The notes: a model not told the origin generated them from the letters alone. 64,000 bases of DNA from Chromobotia macracanthus (GCA_036877525.1 JAZGTH010000062.1:7062501-7126500); one strand, 5' to 3'; shown: positions 14,206 to 26,947, counted from the stretch's first letter. Numbers and translations are program-made.

Positions 14206-17200
14206 ATGATATTGGTGAAATTGATTCTCATCCATAATTAAATTCAACAACAAGTATTGCTTTTGTCTTTTCCAGGCTTGTTTATGGCCTTTTAAAAGCA
14301 GCATACTCTATCAATGAGAATCTCACCCATCTCTTAGCCCAGTCAATTAAAATGCCTGAGATTCGACACTCTAATAAGCGACTGGTCCTGTCAGGATTCT
14401 ACCATGCAATTACGGGCAGAAACACTTCTTGGCATCGCAATTATAAGTTTAATTACACAAGATAGCTATCAATGTGGTGGCAGCATCACCAAGAATCTTC
14501 AAGCATCTGACGTGGCCTCGGTAATACAGGGGTAACTTAATGAATTCAGTGTTTGTGGTGTCTGCCAATTTTGGGTTGTAATGCCAGAATGCCTCATAAG
14601 CATTTTTAACCTGTCCTCCAACAGCAGTAAATGTTAGAGAAAAGTGGCGAGAAACAGGAAGGAATTCAGTTAACGCCATCCAATAAAGTTGGCAATTTGC
14701 CGTGAACAAAATGCGGCAAGATAGATACTGTTTTACATTGTTATGTAATTTCTAAAGTGCTACTTAAGACCAATCAGTCGTTGTGAAACAGCTATTTGTT
14801 CTAAACAATCATAGCTAAAGTTATTGATTATACACTTTCCATGATCTGTGCCATCAACTGAAAGCATCAAATCAATAAAAAATGTAAAATTATACTGATG
14901 TCCCCACGTGCTTATTGCAGGTAGCAAATATAGCAAACTGTAAATGCAAAACATGCAGGAGGGAATTCACTCAGAATGAATTGTCTCTGTGTTGCTTTAG
15001 TGTTCATGTTGTTCTAGCATCAGATTCATCAAAGGAATGGAACAAATGGCACGAACGCACTCAAAACATTAGTGCTAAATGCCGTTGCATGACACAGTTT
15101 TTATCTTAATAAGACACGTTAGTTAATAAGATGCAGATTTGCATGCAGTTTCTTTTGCAAATTTGCCAAACAATTTTAAAATCTTGCATACCTTTCACTG
15201 TTGACCTACAGTATATTTCTGTTGACTAGTGAAGGATTTATACAGGGTAATCGTTCATGTGTTTGAAAAACACAAAAGACAAACACAAACCCTCCTGCGA
15301 TTGATGTTCAGTGCCTTGCAAAGACCTAGGAGATACGAAAGTATGAAATGCATGGATTACAGTAAGACAACAGATCATGAGAGCATGATGATTAGCTTTG
15401 GGGTTTAGCTTTGGCCCACGAGGCAACGTGGGCCATCTTGGCATCCGAAGGATTTCAGATCAATTGAACGAGTGTGAGGGCTATATCCAGCTAACATGAA
15501 CTTTTTCACCACCTAACAGCTCTTCAACACATCGTTTGGTCTCTAGCCTCTGGGCCATGGATAGGCGGTCACACCTGCACACACATATAGGACACAGTTT
15601 TTGCTCCCTTTTGTGTGTTCCTCTAATGAGCCTTAACGCCTCACCATCACCATGGTTACCAGCATGTATTCCACCCCCCTCACACCCAGATACACATGCT
15701 AGCACACACACCCATAAGCTCTAAGCTAAGCGCCTGTATCCCTGCCAGGACAAATCTACAGCAGCCTGCCTCAGGAGTCTGACAGTCTACTAACACTTAC
15801 AGCAGGTTACAACTGGTACTGTTAAACAGATAATATGCGCACACAGACTGGCTGTATAATGAGAAAACATTTTCTATTATAGGCAGTGCCTGTAGTGTAC
15901 TGATGTGAGGCAAGCCACTGGAAATAGAAATCGCAAATTAACTCTGGAGTTTCATAATTGTTTCTCCTAGACAGCAACAAGATAAAACAGAGCGCTGACT
16001 CCATGGATAAGTTTCCAGTTTCTCAGATTTTTTTCCTTGAGAAACAGCCCCTGGAAATGTCTTGTTTTTCAGAAGAGATCTCAGATCTCACTGAAATCCA
16101 CAGTCTGCAATCAAAAGTCAGATTTTAATATAAACACAACCATTTTTCATCAAAGTGTTTTGAATTAATAACTATATCAGTTATAACATGGCGGTTTTAT
16201 AACTGTGTGCCTACTGCATATAAAAAGTGCCTCATTTTTGTGTATTTTTTTGTTTCTCCCAAGAAATTATAGGAGAAACTTATGAGACAAAAGTCACACT
16301 TCATTGAAACATAACAGAGAACTCTGATAGACTCTATATGAAGTGTTCAGAGCTGTGAAAGAGCTTCGCTTTGGGAAGTAATTTCTGTACCAGTGTAATT
16401 TTTGAAAACAATGTTCTTACTTAATGTAATGGCTTGCAGCCCTTTGAGGTCACAATCTGAACTTGAAATTGTACTTGGGAAACGTGGGAACATAAATGGA
16501 AATCAATTACACTTGGTACAAGGGGTTGATAATAGTGAAGCATGGGGGCAATCTCTGCATTCCTACTACACTTTCCCTTTTCTCACCCTCCAATTTATTC
16601 TATCACAAAGCATATTGATGTAACTGAAGGTCTTATTAAATCAGACAAGTTCATTTGTTTAAGTCACTTAAGACTCACAGGTCCCTAATGGCTAATGATT
16701 TATAGCAGGAAAGAATTCAGCATTCGGGCACTTTCAAACCTGTTCGCCCTGATGCTCTGTGGAGGTGTCACATTACTTAGGAAATTAATGCAGGAGGAAG
16801 TCACTGTTTTTGGCTGGAGAATTAATCACTAACGAGACAGATGAGATGGAAGAGAATGCTCCAGTTTTTATCCGGTACCAAGATTTTGAAACAGTGGTCG
16901 GCCTGGTACTTTTGTTTTTAAGCTACAGTTTATTAGGCTAAAGCCAGAGAAAACAGTCAGTCGATATTTAACAATGCATGTTGTTAATGGGCATGTTTCT
17001 TCTCATGCTGCATTCATATAATTTATCATGTAGTGTACCTTCTATAACCTGGGGCTACAACACATTGTTGGTAGTATGGATTGTTCCTGAGAGAATGGCT
17101 GTGAAGTGAGTGCTGGATGGCTTATTGTTCTGCCTTTGTATTTAAGGTCAAGGTGGTGTCAGATATTGGCCTTCAATCAAATCTCTTACTGCCATTATGC

Positions 17201-18506
17201 TAAATGACTAAAATCCATTCTCTGACGCATATGTGCAATAGGGATTTCAGCAGGGACTGTTAGCTGCTAACATAACAAACAGCTCTAAGCTTTTCCTCAG
17301 AGACTAAGAGAAGAGCTTGTAATTTAAATTGCCACAGGATGTTGGTTTATGACTGTTTGCTGTTTCCCAGATGGAATATAATATAAAGAGGAAAAAACTC
17401 GTTTGTAAGTAATAATTTAGAAGTGATAATCTTAAATTCTCAGATCTAAGCTTGAAGGGGTTAAAAGTAACGGGGCAGCAAATTTAGTCTAAAATATGTT
17501 ATCACTCAGAATAAAGTAGCTAGTTTGAAAGTTATCGATAAAGTTATATTTTTCATGAATGAAAGAAAGAAGTCTTTTAGTGTTTCTTCTTATATGGAGT
17601 AACCGGGCTGCATGCAAAGAAACACAAGGTTAAAAAATATGTATTTTTTTAAAGCAAACAAAAAGATTTGAAAAAAGATTTCAGATTTGAACTTGTAATG
17701 CTTTTTAAGTCACAGGACACCAAAGTATAACAAATGTTAAGATGGTTGAAATCTCTCTTTTTGCGTTGAGCATTTTCTTTGAATGTGAATCGGTCACATC
17801 ATGTCACATACCTCTGGTGTTTTAATGTGAGAGGTATTCGAAATTAGTGACTCATGAATGTGTGTACATAGTGCGCAGTCACCCCTCGTGAAGTGAAGTA
17901 CGTAGTGCGCTAATAGTGCAGCAGATGACAAATGAAGAATTTGTGTTTATTCTGACGTAAACATTGTGAGAATTAGAAATGGCCTCATTATGTTGTATTA
18001 TCTGATATATCCATACTGCTGCCACACGTTTTTGTTCTTTGTCTCTCAGGGTACATTAGATGACAGCTATTTCTGCTCAAATGACAGTCGTATTTTCAGC
18101 CTGTTCATACTGATAATAGATAAATGAACACTGCTACAGTGCTGCTGGTGAGGGAATTTGAGGATTAGATCAGAAGTTATATTTCAGGAAAATATATTTC
18201 AGGTGAGTATTCACACTTCAGTTTTTCAGAATACTTGATGTATGGAAATCATTCTTCAAATTCAATTCTAATTCATTTTGAACTTGTGCACAGAATCACA
18301 GATCTATAGCTTTTCTTATTTGCTCACTTTTGTCAGTATCTGTGCAGATATATTTGTCGTTAATATGTCATTGGAACTCGGATATGAAAGTTTGATCATA
18401 TTAAGTGGAGATGAAAATTGCATGATTGTATAGCAACCGGAACTCTTTCTTACTTGCTGTTGCCATTATATTATTCATACACTGACATCAACGCATTTAT
18501 ATACGT
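14206..18506. other. Long repeat-poor stretch, no gene seen
   Basis: No interspersed repeat recognised over about 4.3 kb, the longest such run in the window. Two parts look like candidate conserved non-coding DNA by texture: 14240-14560 and 16640-16860 (TAAT cores without low complexity). Small reading frames such as 14449-14709 minus show no known motif. Confidence 0.45.
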
Positions 18507-18523
18507 CACACACACACACACAG
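18507..18523. repeat. Short (CA)n microsatellite
   Basis: An eight-repeat CA run. Further dispersed CA-rich DNA follows at about 18660-18700. Confidence 0.8.
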
Positions 18524-19663
18524 TGCCTGCTTGTGCGTCAGGAGTCACATTTGGGTGGGTGGTTTATTCGAGGGGATTGTTTGCCACCTACCGTGTATTG
18601 ACCCATGTTACTGCAAGAGCATGTACAGTTGGCTGAGCTTTGAACACAGCACATTTCATACACAGCCAAACATACACACATGCACACAGAACATACACAT
18701 AATTAATATAAACAATAATTACTAAAGCAATGCTAATTTGTATGTTTTTTTGTGGGTGATGTGAATCTAAACTAAGATTAAGACTTAACTGATTAGTTTC
18801 AAGTTCTGAACCAATTCTGTTTCTTTAATACAATACAAAAATGATATAACAATTATCTAATAAACAAAAGATTCTGACAATAATAATCTAACAATGTTGT
18901 ATTTTATACCATAAATGATGTGCGCTTGTATTAATCACATTGGGGAAAATATTTTCTGTTCATATTCATATCTAAATCATTTTGGGTTATTTGCTATGTC
19001 AAATAATATTTCTTTTAAATCACTGCAGTCACCTTTTCACTGGTTTCTCTCTCTGCAGTCGGAGAGAACTGAGAGACATCTGTCACCTGCTCACATCACA
19101 AGTCGCTCTACCACATCAACTTACACTGTGACTGAACAATCTGAGCTACAGTGCTCAGTGTTTGAAATGCCATCTGTCCTACTTTGTGGGAACAGAAAGG
19201 GTGAAACTTTAAAAGCCGAAGCAACAGCGCCACCCTTGGGTTTTAAAATGAATTTATTTAGTATTTAGAAATACAATACAACTAATTTGACCTTTCTAAC
19301 AGAGTGCTTCTTAACATTTGTACATAATTGTGCCTAATTTGTGAAATGATTATGAAGCATCTTATTTCCTCAAAAAGGGACAAAAAATGATTTGTTTGAT
19401 AACCTGTTTGATAAATAAATGCATCAACAGTTTTAATGATCATTTGTTCCTCCAAAATAAAAGGTATATCTACTACTATTGCTAGTTTTTAAAGACTGTA
19501 TCCAGGATTTTTAGATAACTTGAAAGTAAGTTTAAAGAAGCATGAAAACTCTGTGCATTACTGAATTTGAATATACTGTTATGTGGGCTCAGATATAAAT
19601 ACACATTTGTATTTCTACATCTTTACACATCTTTTTCTACATCTAACAGATTTTGTGAGAAAT
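18524..19663. other. Unique sequence, no gene seen
   Basis: A 117-codon plus-strand frame (18915-19268) begins with ATG, but its product is not recognisable and contains no domain I know. I do not call it a gene. Confidence 0.5.
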
Positions 19664-19748
19664 TAATGTAACGTTTCCATTCATGCATTGATCATTTTAT
19701 CCTAGGAATCGAACCCAGGACCTACTGGATGAGCTACAGGAACACTGT
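19664..19748 (-). mobile_element. tRNA-derived SINE, copy 2 (internally deleted)
   Basis: On the minus strand it has GTTCCTGTAGCTCATCC, the B box GGTTCGATTCC, then jumps directly to a tail-like GGATAAAATGATCAATGC. About 60 bp of body between head and tail is missing compared with the other copies. Confidence 0.7.
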
Positions 19749-20720
19749 AGCACTGTAATACCATCAGACTCAGGTTTGCTAATTGACTCACAATTAATTT
19801 TGATTCACAGAATGAATCTGTAATGAATTTTGCACCATCTGCTCATTCTCACAATATTTATTTTTTGTGCTGAATTTAAGAGGTTGAGTGAGTTCAGTAA
19901 TTGTAATGAATCAATTATAACCTAATTTGTTTGGTGGCAAAAATAGCAGACTAATTGATTCAACCGATTTTCCAATTATAGGAACTCTATTTTTATAATT
20001 TTCTTTCTTATATCCTGATGATTCATTTTCTATAGTGTTGTTGTTTTTTTACCAAATCATTTTTTTTCTGTTGTTTAAGGGAATGGCCATTCTCTCAGTG
20101 GACAATGTTTTGGAAAGTGAATCTTTCTGTAAGCTGAGCCATGTTCTGTAGACTTCATCTTGCCCAGGCAAGCCTGAGACATTAACAGATTGTCACGGCT
20201 GACCCGGGAGCACCCTCAGATGCTAACAGTGATGACACCTGATGACACATCAAGAGAGCAGCCTGAGGCCTCTGGCTGGAGGCTGGGACCACAATGCCAC
20301 TTCTGCAAATTGAATATCAGGTGAGAGAGAGGAGGTTCCAATCTTCGCTGACCTTCGCAGCGGCCCCACTTTCTGCGAGAAATTGAAACCTGCTTTACTT
20401 TTAGCAATTGATGAAGTGCTTTAACACACACATACAATCGCTGATAGAGTGATACCAGAGCAAATACATTGATTCCTATGTGTTTCTTGGGAGGGTGTGA
20501 TTAACATTCTGCGTGACCTGCCAGATTTGCTATGACCACTGGAGATCATAGCTGTCGTGTGTAATGATTCAGAATACTGTGATCTTTGTTTCTTTTACAT
20601 GATGAAAAGGTTACAATGTCTTTACCAAAAAAAGTTTAGACTGTTAATGATTTGTAGGGTCATTTTCAAGGCTTGTACAGAATGTACAGAATTTTTTCCA
20701 CACCTCTGCATAGGGACTTA
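19749..20720. other. Unique sequence with a GC-richer patch at 20160-20440
   Basis: 20160-20440 is more GC-rich than the surroundings and has a GTGAGAGAG donor-like string, but no convincing open exon is bounded by acceptor and donor sites. The rest is AT-rich with nothing recognised. Confidence 0.4.
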
Positions 20721-21005
20721 CCCAGCTAACAGTTTTAGGTTGTAAGGACATTTCCCTAACATTTTCATTAAGTAACAAAAACATTAAAAATGTTATTGTG
20801 AAAGTTCCAGGAATGTTCAAAACATCCAGGTTTTAGATGTTGTATTAATGTTATGGCTTGGTTATAAGAACGTTATTCACATTTTAAGCTATTCAAACAA
20901 CTAAAGAATAATGATTTTGATATATGATATACATAAAATTAAAAAAAGTTATACTAAATTACTAGGAACCTTAGCCAATATTCTGAGAATGTTCCCTGTT
21001 AGCTG
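20721..21005 (-). mobile_element. Short non-autonomous DNA element, copy C (intact ends)
   Basis: This is the best-bounded copy. It begins CCCAGCTAACAGTTTTAGG and ends GTTCCCTGTTAGCTG, giving near-perfect CAGCTAACAG/CTGTTAGCTG terminal inverted repeats. Internal blocks (TGTAAGGACATTTCCC, GGTTATAAGAACGTTATTC, TATATGATATA, GAATGTTCCC) are those of copy A in reverse. No target-site duplication is clear. Confidence 0.85.
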
Positions 21006-21690
21006 AGTATTTGTTATCTGTTTCTTTAACTACACACCATGCATCAGAGTTCATAGTGCATATGGAATAAATCGATACACAGCTATACACTATGGTTTTC
21101 CCCAGTCTGATACAGTACCACACAGTAACACACATTCAGCAATGCTTCTACTCATGCTGGGTTTACACATAGATCTCTCGAACTTCCTTATCTCACAGAT
21201 CCTGAATCTTACAGCAGTCTTGCTGTCAAGTGGCACCAGCTGACATTGTGGAACATAATCACATTTCTCTCCCCAATTGTGACACCCAGGCATCTACAGA
21301 CAGAGCACCAGCACTACGGCTAGTCAGCAGGTTTGTGAAATATTTACTGCAGATGATGGTTCATGAAGAATACATGAGGACAGCCGAGCGGTGCTTTACG
21401 GCCCTGTTGCCGCACGAAGCCCTGCCAGAAATGTCTGCTGCTGGCAAAGTTGACAAACTTTTCACACGACTGCCTGGAATGTAGAGTTATGAGAAAATGT
21501 ATGCATACAATGCAGTTATTCTAAAAAAGCTAAAAAGTGACTCAGGTAGTCTTGGAAAATGTCTTTCATTGTGTGTCTACTGAAACATTACTTGATTAAA
21601 GAATGACACTGAAAATTAGCCTGCTGCTTGGAACAGTTTCATTGCATATCTATAACTGCAGATCTTTGCTGAATTATCTAATAACAGTCT
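21006..21690. other. Unique sequence; small GC-richer open frame at 21230-21484
   Basis: The plus-strand frame is open for 85 codons and CpG-containing near 21380-21430. It lacks an ATG until within the frame at about 21353 (ATGATGGTTCATGAAG). An acceptor-like CTTATCTCACAG precedes it. No known protein motif is present, so it is left unassigned. Confidence 0.3.
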
Positions 21691-21800
21691 AGCTGGCTTG
21701 CTAGTTAAATCCAGCAGATCCAGATCAGCTTAAACCTGCAAAGGCTGGCTTAAACCATTTAAGACCAACCAGGTTAGAGTGGTTACAGCTTTTTTTTGTT
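21691..21800. repeat. Degenerate palindromic fish repeat (ACCAGC/GCTGGCTTAAACC type)
   Basis: Strings such as AGCTGGCTTGCTAG, ATCAGCTTAAACCTGC, GGCTGGCTTAAACC and AAGACCAACCAGGTTAG recall the common teleost repeat made of alternating ACCAGC/GCTGGT motifs. The copy is eroded and its edges are uncertain. Confidence 0.5.
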
Positions 21801-23544
21801 TTGGGTTTCGTTTTGAGGAGATAGATTAATTTCAATTCCACATGAATTCCTTAGCAATAATTACAAGCAAGAAGAGCTTATGCTACAATAATCAGCAAAG
21901 AGAACTGAAAACATCTGAGTTGACTGCTACAGAGACATTTTCATTGGTCACACAGTTGGTGGAACAAAACACACTGCAACTTAATCTACACTGCACTATT
22001 ATGTTCACTGTGTTCCTGTTTCTTTCTGTCTGTCTCTATTTCAAGGACTTCAGGGTGACCCCACTTCACACATCACACAGAACATCACAGAATGTTTAAT
22101 CCTCAACGAACCTTTCACATCAGAGGGTCCCTGCAGGCAGCCCTTTTTATTACACATCTGAAACCCTAGAAGGTCAGTGTGCGTAAGCAATTAATTACAT
22201 ATGCTATCAAAGTAATAATAAACACCTGAAAACAGAACCAAGATTGAAAGATAATGATAATAATTTCCCACCTGTAATTATAGCAGCTGTACCGTAATAT
22301 ATGGGAGTAACAGTCTCTCACTGCATGCTTTGTCTTTCATAAAGGAAATTAATTTTAAAATTTAACTTCATCCTTTTCCATTGTGACCAGCAGTTTTGTA
22401 TGTTTTAAACACTGCATTGTACATTTAAAGTACATGTGTGTGTGTAAACAACATTTTTTTAATTTATGAAAATCAAAACAGTAGTGACACTTAACATTCA
22501 TGAACATCTGTTTGTTTAGCAATATTTATTTATTTATTGATATCTCAGTTTGTAGAACACGGCACAGTTATGTTACAATGAAATTACTAGTTTATTCATT
22601 AGGCAAAATAATAAAAAGTCTAATTATACTACTATACTAATGATTCCATGGTTTGATCCCCATGTACAGTATCTGTGTACCATTAAACTAATTAGTTACA
22701 AATGGGGTTTGTTAATTTGCTTTGTAAGAACACTAAACATAAACAAATGATATGCACTCACACACAGTTATTCAGAGTGAAGCTACTTTGTAATGCTACT
22801 TCGAAATGTAATGCTATATTTTTTAATTAATTAATTAATTATTTTTTAATTAATGCTGTAAAGTATTTACATTTATTTAGTTAGTGTCGGTTTACTGATA
22901 TTTAGTCAGCGTTTACCTTCATTTTGTGCATTCTGTGTGACAGAAGTTGCTGCTTAATGACACAAATCCTATTTTTTGTCTTTGCTCTTCATATACTCTT
23001 TAACAATTAACTCATTAACATATCTAATGGGTATCTGAAAGTCAGCTAACAAGCTTTAAACCTCCTGCAGTGTCTCACATACTGAAGAATCCACAAAATA
23101 AATCAGTGAACTTGATAAACTTTGAAACCCCTTATTGTACTTTGACACACATATGCAAAACAAATGGATACATTTTGGACAAATTTATTTTCCATTTTTT
23201 GATTCTGTCATGTATCACTATGACAAGATGCAATTTACTTACAGATAGGGTCATAGCTAAGAATTGTCGGCCCCCATACTGCATATTTCTCAAGGCCCCT
23301 TACATCAATACTACCTCAGTTGTTGTGGGCCCTTGGGTTACGGCTCTGTTTACAGATCCTTTATTCTTTTTGGTACAAAGGTGCATTCTGTACAAAGATG
23401 CTACAGAGAATGTTCAGACAACTGAATAGACAACTGAACATTTATGTGATAAAATCGTTTACCTTGACAATTGTTTTTCTGTATTATCCATATAGTCTCC
23501 CCCTGTCATTACTCTAATCCAGGTTATGTAAAGCAGAATTTATA
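21801..23544. other. Unique AT-rich sequence, no gene seen
   Basis: It contains short ATTT (about 22527-22540) and TTAA/TAAT (about 22823-22853) low-complexity runs. Frames at 21842-22099 and 23070-23429 are not recognisable as coding. Confidence 0.5.
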
Positions 23545-23744
23545 TATTTACATTTACACATTTGACAGACGCTCTTATCCAAAGCAACTTACAGTGCTTT
23601 CAAGGTATCTTTTTTTATTGGTACCTGTGTTCCCTGGCAATCAAACCCACAAGGCCCTGTTAACGCAATGCTCTAACAGCATATAGTGTATATCACTATA
23701 TAGCATATATCACTATAACAGATATAGTGAGCTACAGAAATACT
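23545..23744 (-). mobile_element. tRNA-derived SINE, copy 3, with AT-rich insertion
   Basis: On the plus strand it reads TTTACATTTACACATTTGAC, AGACGCTCTTATCCAAAGC, AACTTACAGTGC, TGTGTTCCCTGGCAATC, AAACCCACAAGG, ACGCAATGCTCTAAC, then after a roughly 50 bp insertion GAGCTACAGAAATAC. The insertion (about 23680-23728) consists of TATATCACTATA units repeated in tandem and splits the tRNA-like head. Confidence 0.85.
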
Positions 23745-24131
23745 ATATCTGTATTTTGTTACAACACTCCAGAAGAAACTGATAATCTGGTGCCCCGTCC
23801 CTTTATTGTCCATATTTCCTTTATAAAGTTTTTTGGTATTACTTAACAGATGGTGTTTGTTAAACCCCCATGACTGACTCAAGCGTAATTGTAGGGGAGT
23901 TTATTCTTTTTTGATATTAAGTATACATTTCTGCGTTCCAGTCAGCAAAATATTTTATGGCAAGCAAAGAAATCTGTACTTTCATATTTCTATGGAGTAG
24001 AATTTGATCAAGGCTATATGTCCAGACACAGCTCCAGTCAATTGGTTAACAGTTTAACAAGGGCAAAATGTGCATGAGTGATTTGTGAATGAGTACTTTA
24101 CTTCTGGCCTGGCCAGGCACAGCATAAACCT
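23745..24131. other. Unique sequence, no gene seen
   Basis: No repeat or exon recognised. Confidence 0.5.
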
Positions 24132-24737
24132 CTATTCAAGTAGAGATAAATCACACTCACACAAAAAAGGTAAATAATATATAATAATAAAGGGTTGGAA
24201 ATGAGATTCTTTATTGAAAGGGCAACTACATTCATCAGTGTAGAATGGTTCTGCCATTTTGTGGAAGGCCGTTGTGCAAGACAAAGTAAGGTTTAGTGTA
24301 TTATAGAGCAAGCATAATAGAGCCAGGCTAGTAAAATGAAGTTCAGCCTCAATTATAAGCAGCACAAGTCTTTTTTTACAACCCTTGTACTCAAAAATGT
24401 ATGCTGCTATCATGGTGGCCATGCGTGCAGCAGTAGTTCCAGCTTCAGCAACTGGGGCCACATATTCTAAACACAAAAGGCTGAGACCGATTTCAGATGA
24501 CAGAAATTTCAACCTTCCGTTGGTGACTTGAGATATGATTAGACTGCAATGGACTCTTCTCTTATAAGATTTGAACAGGTGTAAAGAATATAAGACAAAG
24601 ATACAGAAAAGATGGAGAATATTTGGGCAGTGAAAATATGTATTTAGGGCAATAAAATTAATTTTGAAGTAGTTTAACTTCTTAAAAGAGTAGTGCACAC
24701 AAGAATAACAGACATACCATAATTTACTCACCCTCAA
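24132..24737 (-). other. Unassigned 201-codon open frame, coding status doubtful
   Basis: This is the longest open frame that is not microsatellite. Its first codon is TTG; the first real ATG is codon 106 (plus positions 24420-24422), with a second at codon 109 in a GCCACCATG context. The ATG-initiated product would be 96 residues. The translation is hydrophobic, with stretches around residues 38-55, 84-116, 124-154 and 183-199, and has no motif I recognise. The N-terminal part overlaps the fish repeat at 24682-24770. Pyrimidine bias on this strand lowers stop-codon frequency, so openness alone is weak evidence. It could be a chance frame, a lineage-specific gene or part of an unknown repeat. 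Confidence 0.2.
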
Positions 24738-24770
24738 GCCATTCTAGGTGTGTAATAATTTTCATTTTTG
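24682..24770 (+). repeat. Common cyprinid repeat (TTACTCACCCTCAAG type)
   Basis: TTAAAAGAGTAGTGCACAC followed by AATTTACTCACCCTCAAGCC and ATTCTAGGTGTGTAAT matches the recalled repeat 'TTAAAGGGATAGTTCACCC...TTTACTCACCCTCA'. The downstream limit is uncertain and may reach about 24900. Confidence 0.6.
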
Positions 24771-25068
24771 GGCTATTGCCTCAGCCACAGTTATAAATTG
24801 TTACCTCCTTTAGTTATAAACCAATTTTTAAAAACAGACATTTTAGCTTCATTAGTTTCCATCTAACGATCACAGCAGTTTTTATGCAAGTCACAGAACT
24901 ATTAAAGGTCAGGAGGACAATGACCTTTGACTCTTGATGTGAGCATTGAAAACGACATCACAGCAAATCATTTATTATTTATTTATTTCCTCAGACATCT
25001 TGTTCTATTAACAAGCGTAATTGTTTTATCATTACTGCATCTTGTTGTTTAATGAACTGATTTAAATG
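24771..25068. other. Unique or eroded repeat sequence
   Basis: This may be the diverged remainder of the preceding repeat. No gene seen. Confidence 0.35.
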
Positions 25069-25112
25069 GTAATGACATCCTTCAATAAAGATAATGACAT
25101 CCTTCAATAAAT
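25069..25112. repeat. 21 bp direct duplication
   Basis: AATGACATCCTTCAATAAA occurs twice, separated by two or three bases. Recent local duplication. Confidence 0.8.
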
Positions 25113-26919
25113 ATTTAATCCATCCACTGCATGCTCTTTCACCTTGCCAAGGTCCAGAGCAGGAATCTTTCGACTTACCCTGTTTATATCTGCTGTTTTT
25201 GTGCTGTAATTGATTCTGCAGTATATTAATTAGTCTCATTAGTAAAACACAAGCATGTTTGGTTGATTACTGTGGGATGAGGGCTGAAATGCATTATCAC
25301 TTGTTGAACTAGCTTGAAAATTCATAACTGTTGTTTACCTGATTATAATCCTTCGTTAAAACGTACTCTTACTCTTAACAGTAAAACTGTGAATTGTGGT
25401 TAAAATTTGTTTAAACCGTAATTAAATGATTGATTATTGAATCTTGATACATTATTGATAAGTAATATATAATATACACCTATATGTACAGCTGCCTAAA
25501 TATATTTCTTCCCCAATGTTTTTCAACCTGGAAAACGTAACTCTGGACTGAGATTGAATTTCATGCCCCAGTAAACTTACTTTAAAGATTTTAGCAGTAG
25601 ATTATAATGGAATTATAGGATCAGAATTTGGATTTCTATGACAAGTGCTCTGACTATTTTCATTGTAACATTTACTGGGCTAAATGTTCAGATGTGTAAC
25701 CTTTTGTATTAATATAGTAACAGTTGATGTAACTGCCCTATTTTACATGTTTTGTGGGGATTTACAGTGGTTCTCTCTCATTACTCCATATTGTGACATG
25801 TTAAACAATTTCTCACTGTGTTTGATGCAGTGATTTCAATAACATACATGTCATATGCGACAGATAATGGATAAAAATTTGAGTGTTTGTTCCAGATATT
25901 GCTTTAAATTAGCTACAGTATGCAGTTACAGCTGCATGTTTTTTGGTGAGAAAGCTCCATGCATGTATAGATAACTATGAGTTTATACCTTATAAGAGAC
26001 ATATTATTAGCTTTTTCAGGTTAACGGTGCCCTAAAGAAAACTGTGCCCTTTTCTATACCATGTAAAAAAAACAGTATAGAATAGTATATATGAATGTCA
26101 AAATCAGAAACATTCTAGAAAGCAAAAGACAACTAATTTGAACATAAGAACAAAATAAAGGCATAAAAGTAAAATGTGCAATTATTATTTACATTGTAAT
26201 ATTTAAGTAAATGAAGTTGTAATATTAAAAAAACACAATATTATTTATTTTACCCATTAAAATCTAACGTATGTTTAAATGGAGCAAACTTTTATCTGCA
26301 ACATCATTTTAACATTACTTTATATGAATGTATATTCCATTAAAACTCCCATTAGTGATGCTTTTAATACATGAATGACACAATTACAAAATTTAAGCTT
26401 GAAACATTCATGGCCATTTCAGATAATCAACATTTGCTACAGACTGTTACATAATTGCTCATTTATTTAAATGGATTTTTGTGTTGCCCTGTTTAAATAA
26501 GCATAATGTGCTTTTAGCACCTTGTTAAATTAGTAAAAGAAAAGAAACATGCTTGAATTTTTCTTTCAACCATTGGTTGACAATCATTATGAAATTGTTT
26601 CTTTTCAAAAGTCCAAAGGGAAGTGATTATGCAGGAAAGGTTACATTAATTAAAGGTTACATCCACCAGTCCCCCCTTTGCTCAGGTAGGGATTATGCAA
26701 TACTTCTCAACGTTGTTTTTAGTAGCAAGTGAAGCGTTTTTCTATTGCAAAATATTTGGATTTATCTTCCTGGTCCTTCAAAATGCATATTAAAAAATAA
26801 GAATTAAATGTAGGATATAATTTCTGTGCCATGATTTTCTGGTGTAAGGTCACCTGTAATTTGAAGGTATTGATGATGTTTTTACTGGATTTGTTGTTTA
26901 CCGCACCAGAGACCTAGTG
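25113..26919. other. Unique AT-rich sequence, no gene seen
   Basis: No family or exon recognised. Reading frames are shorter than 65 codons. Confidence 0.5.
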
Positions 26920-26947
26920 AACTCATCGATTAGTCCATTGATGAGTT
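26920..26947. repeat. Short inverted repeat inside a GATGAG/GTGAG-rich patch
   Basis: AACTCATCGAT (26920-26930) pairs with ATTGATGAGTT (26937-26947) with one mismatch and a six-base loop. The following 90 bp repeats TGATGAGCTCAC, TGAGTTCACCGGTGAG and GGTGAG-like strings. The patch to about 27040 is a cryptic repeat of unknown origin. Confidence 0.45.

Noticed and set aside
15305..15330. Tc1/mariner-like end (CAGTGCCTTGCAAAG)
   Set aside because: Only a short resemblance, no second inverted end and no transposase remnant.
18915..19268. 117-codon plus-strand gene
   Set aside because: The translation has no recognisable domain and runs to a stop shortly after low-complexity AT-rich DNA.
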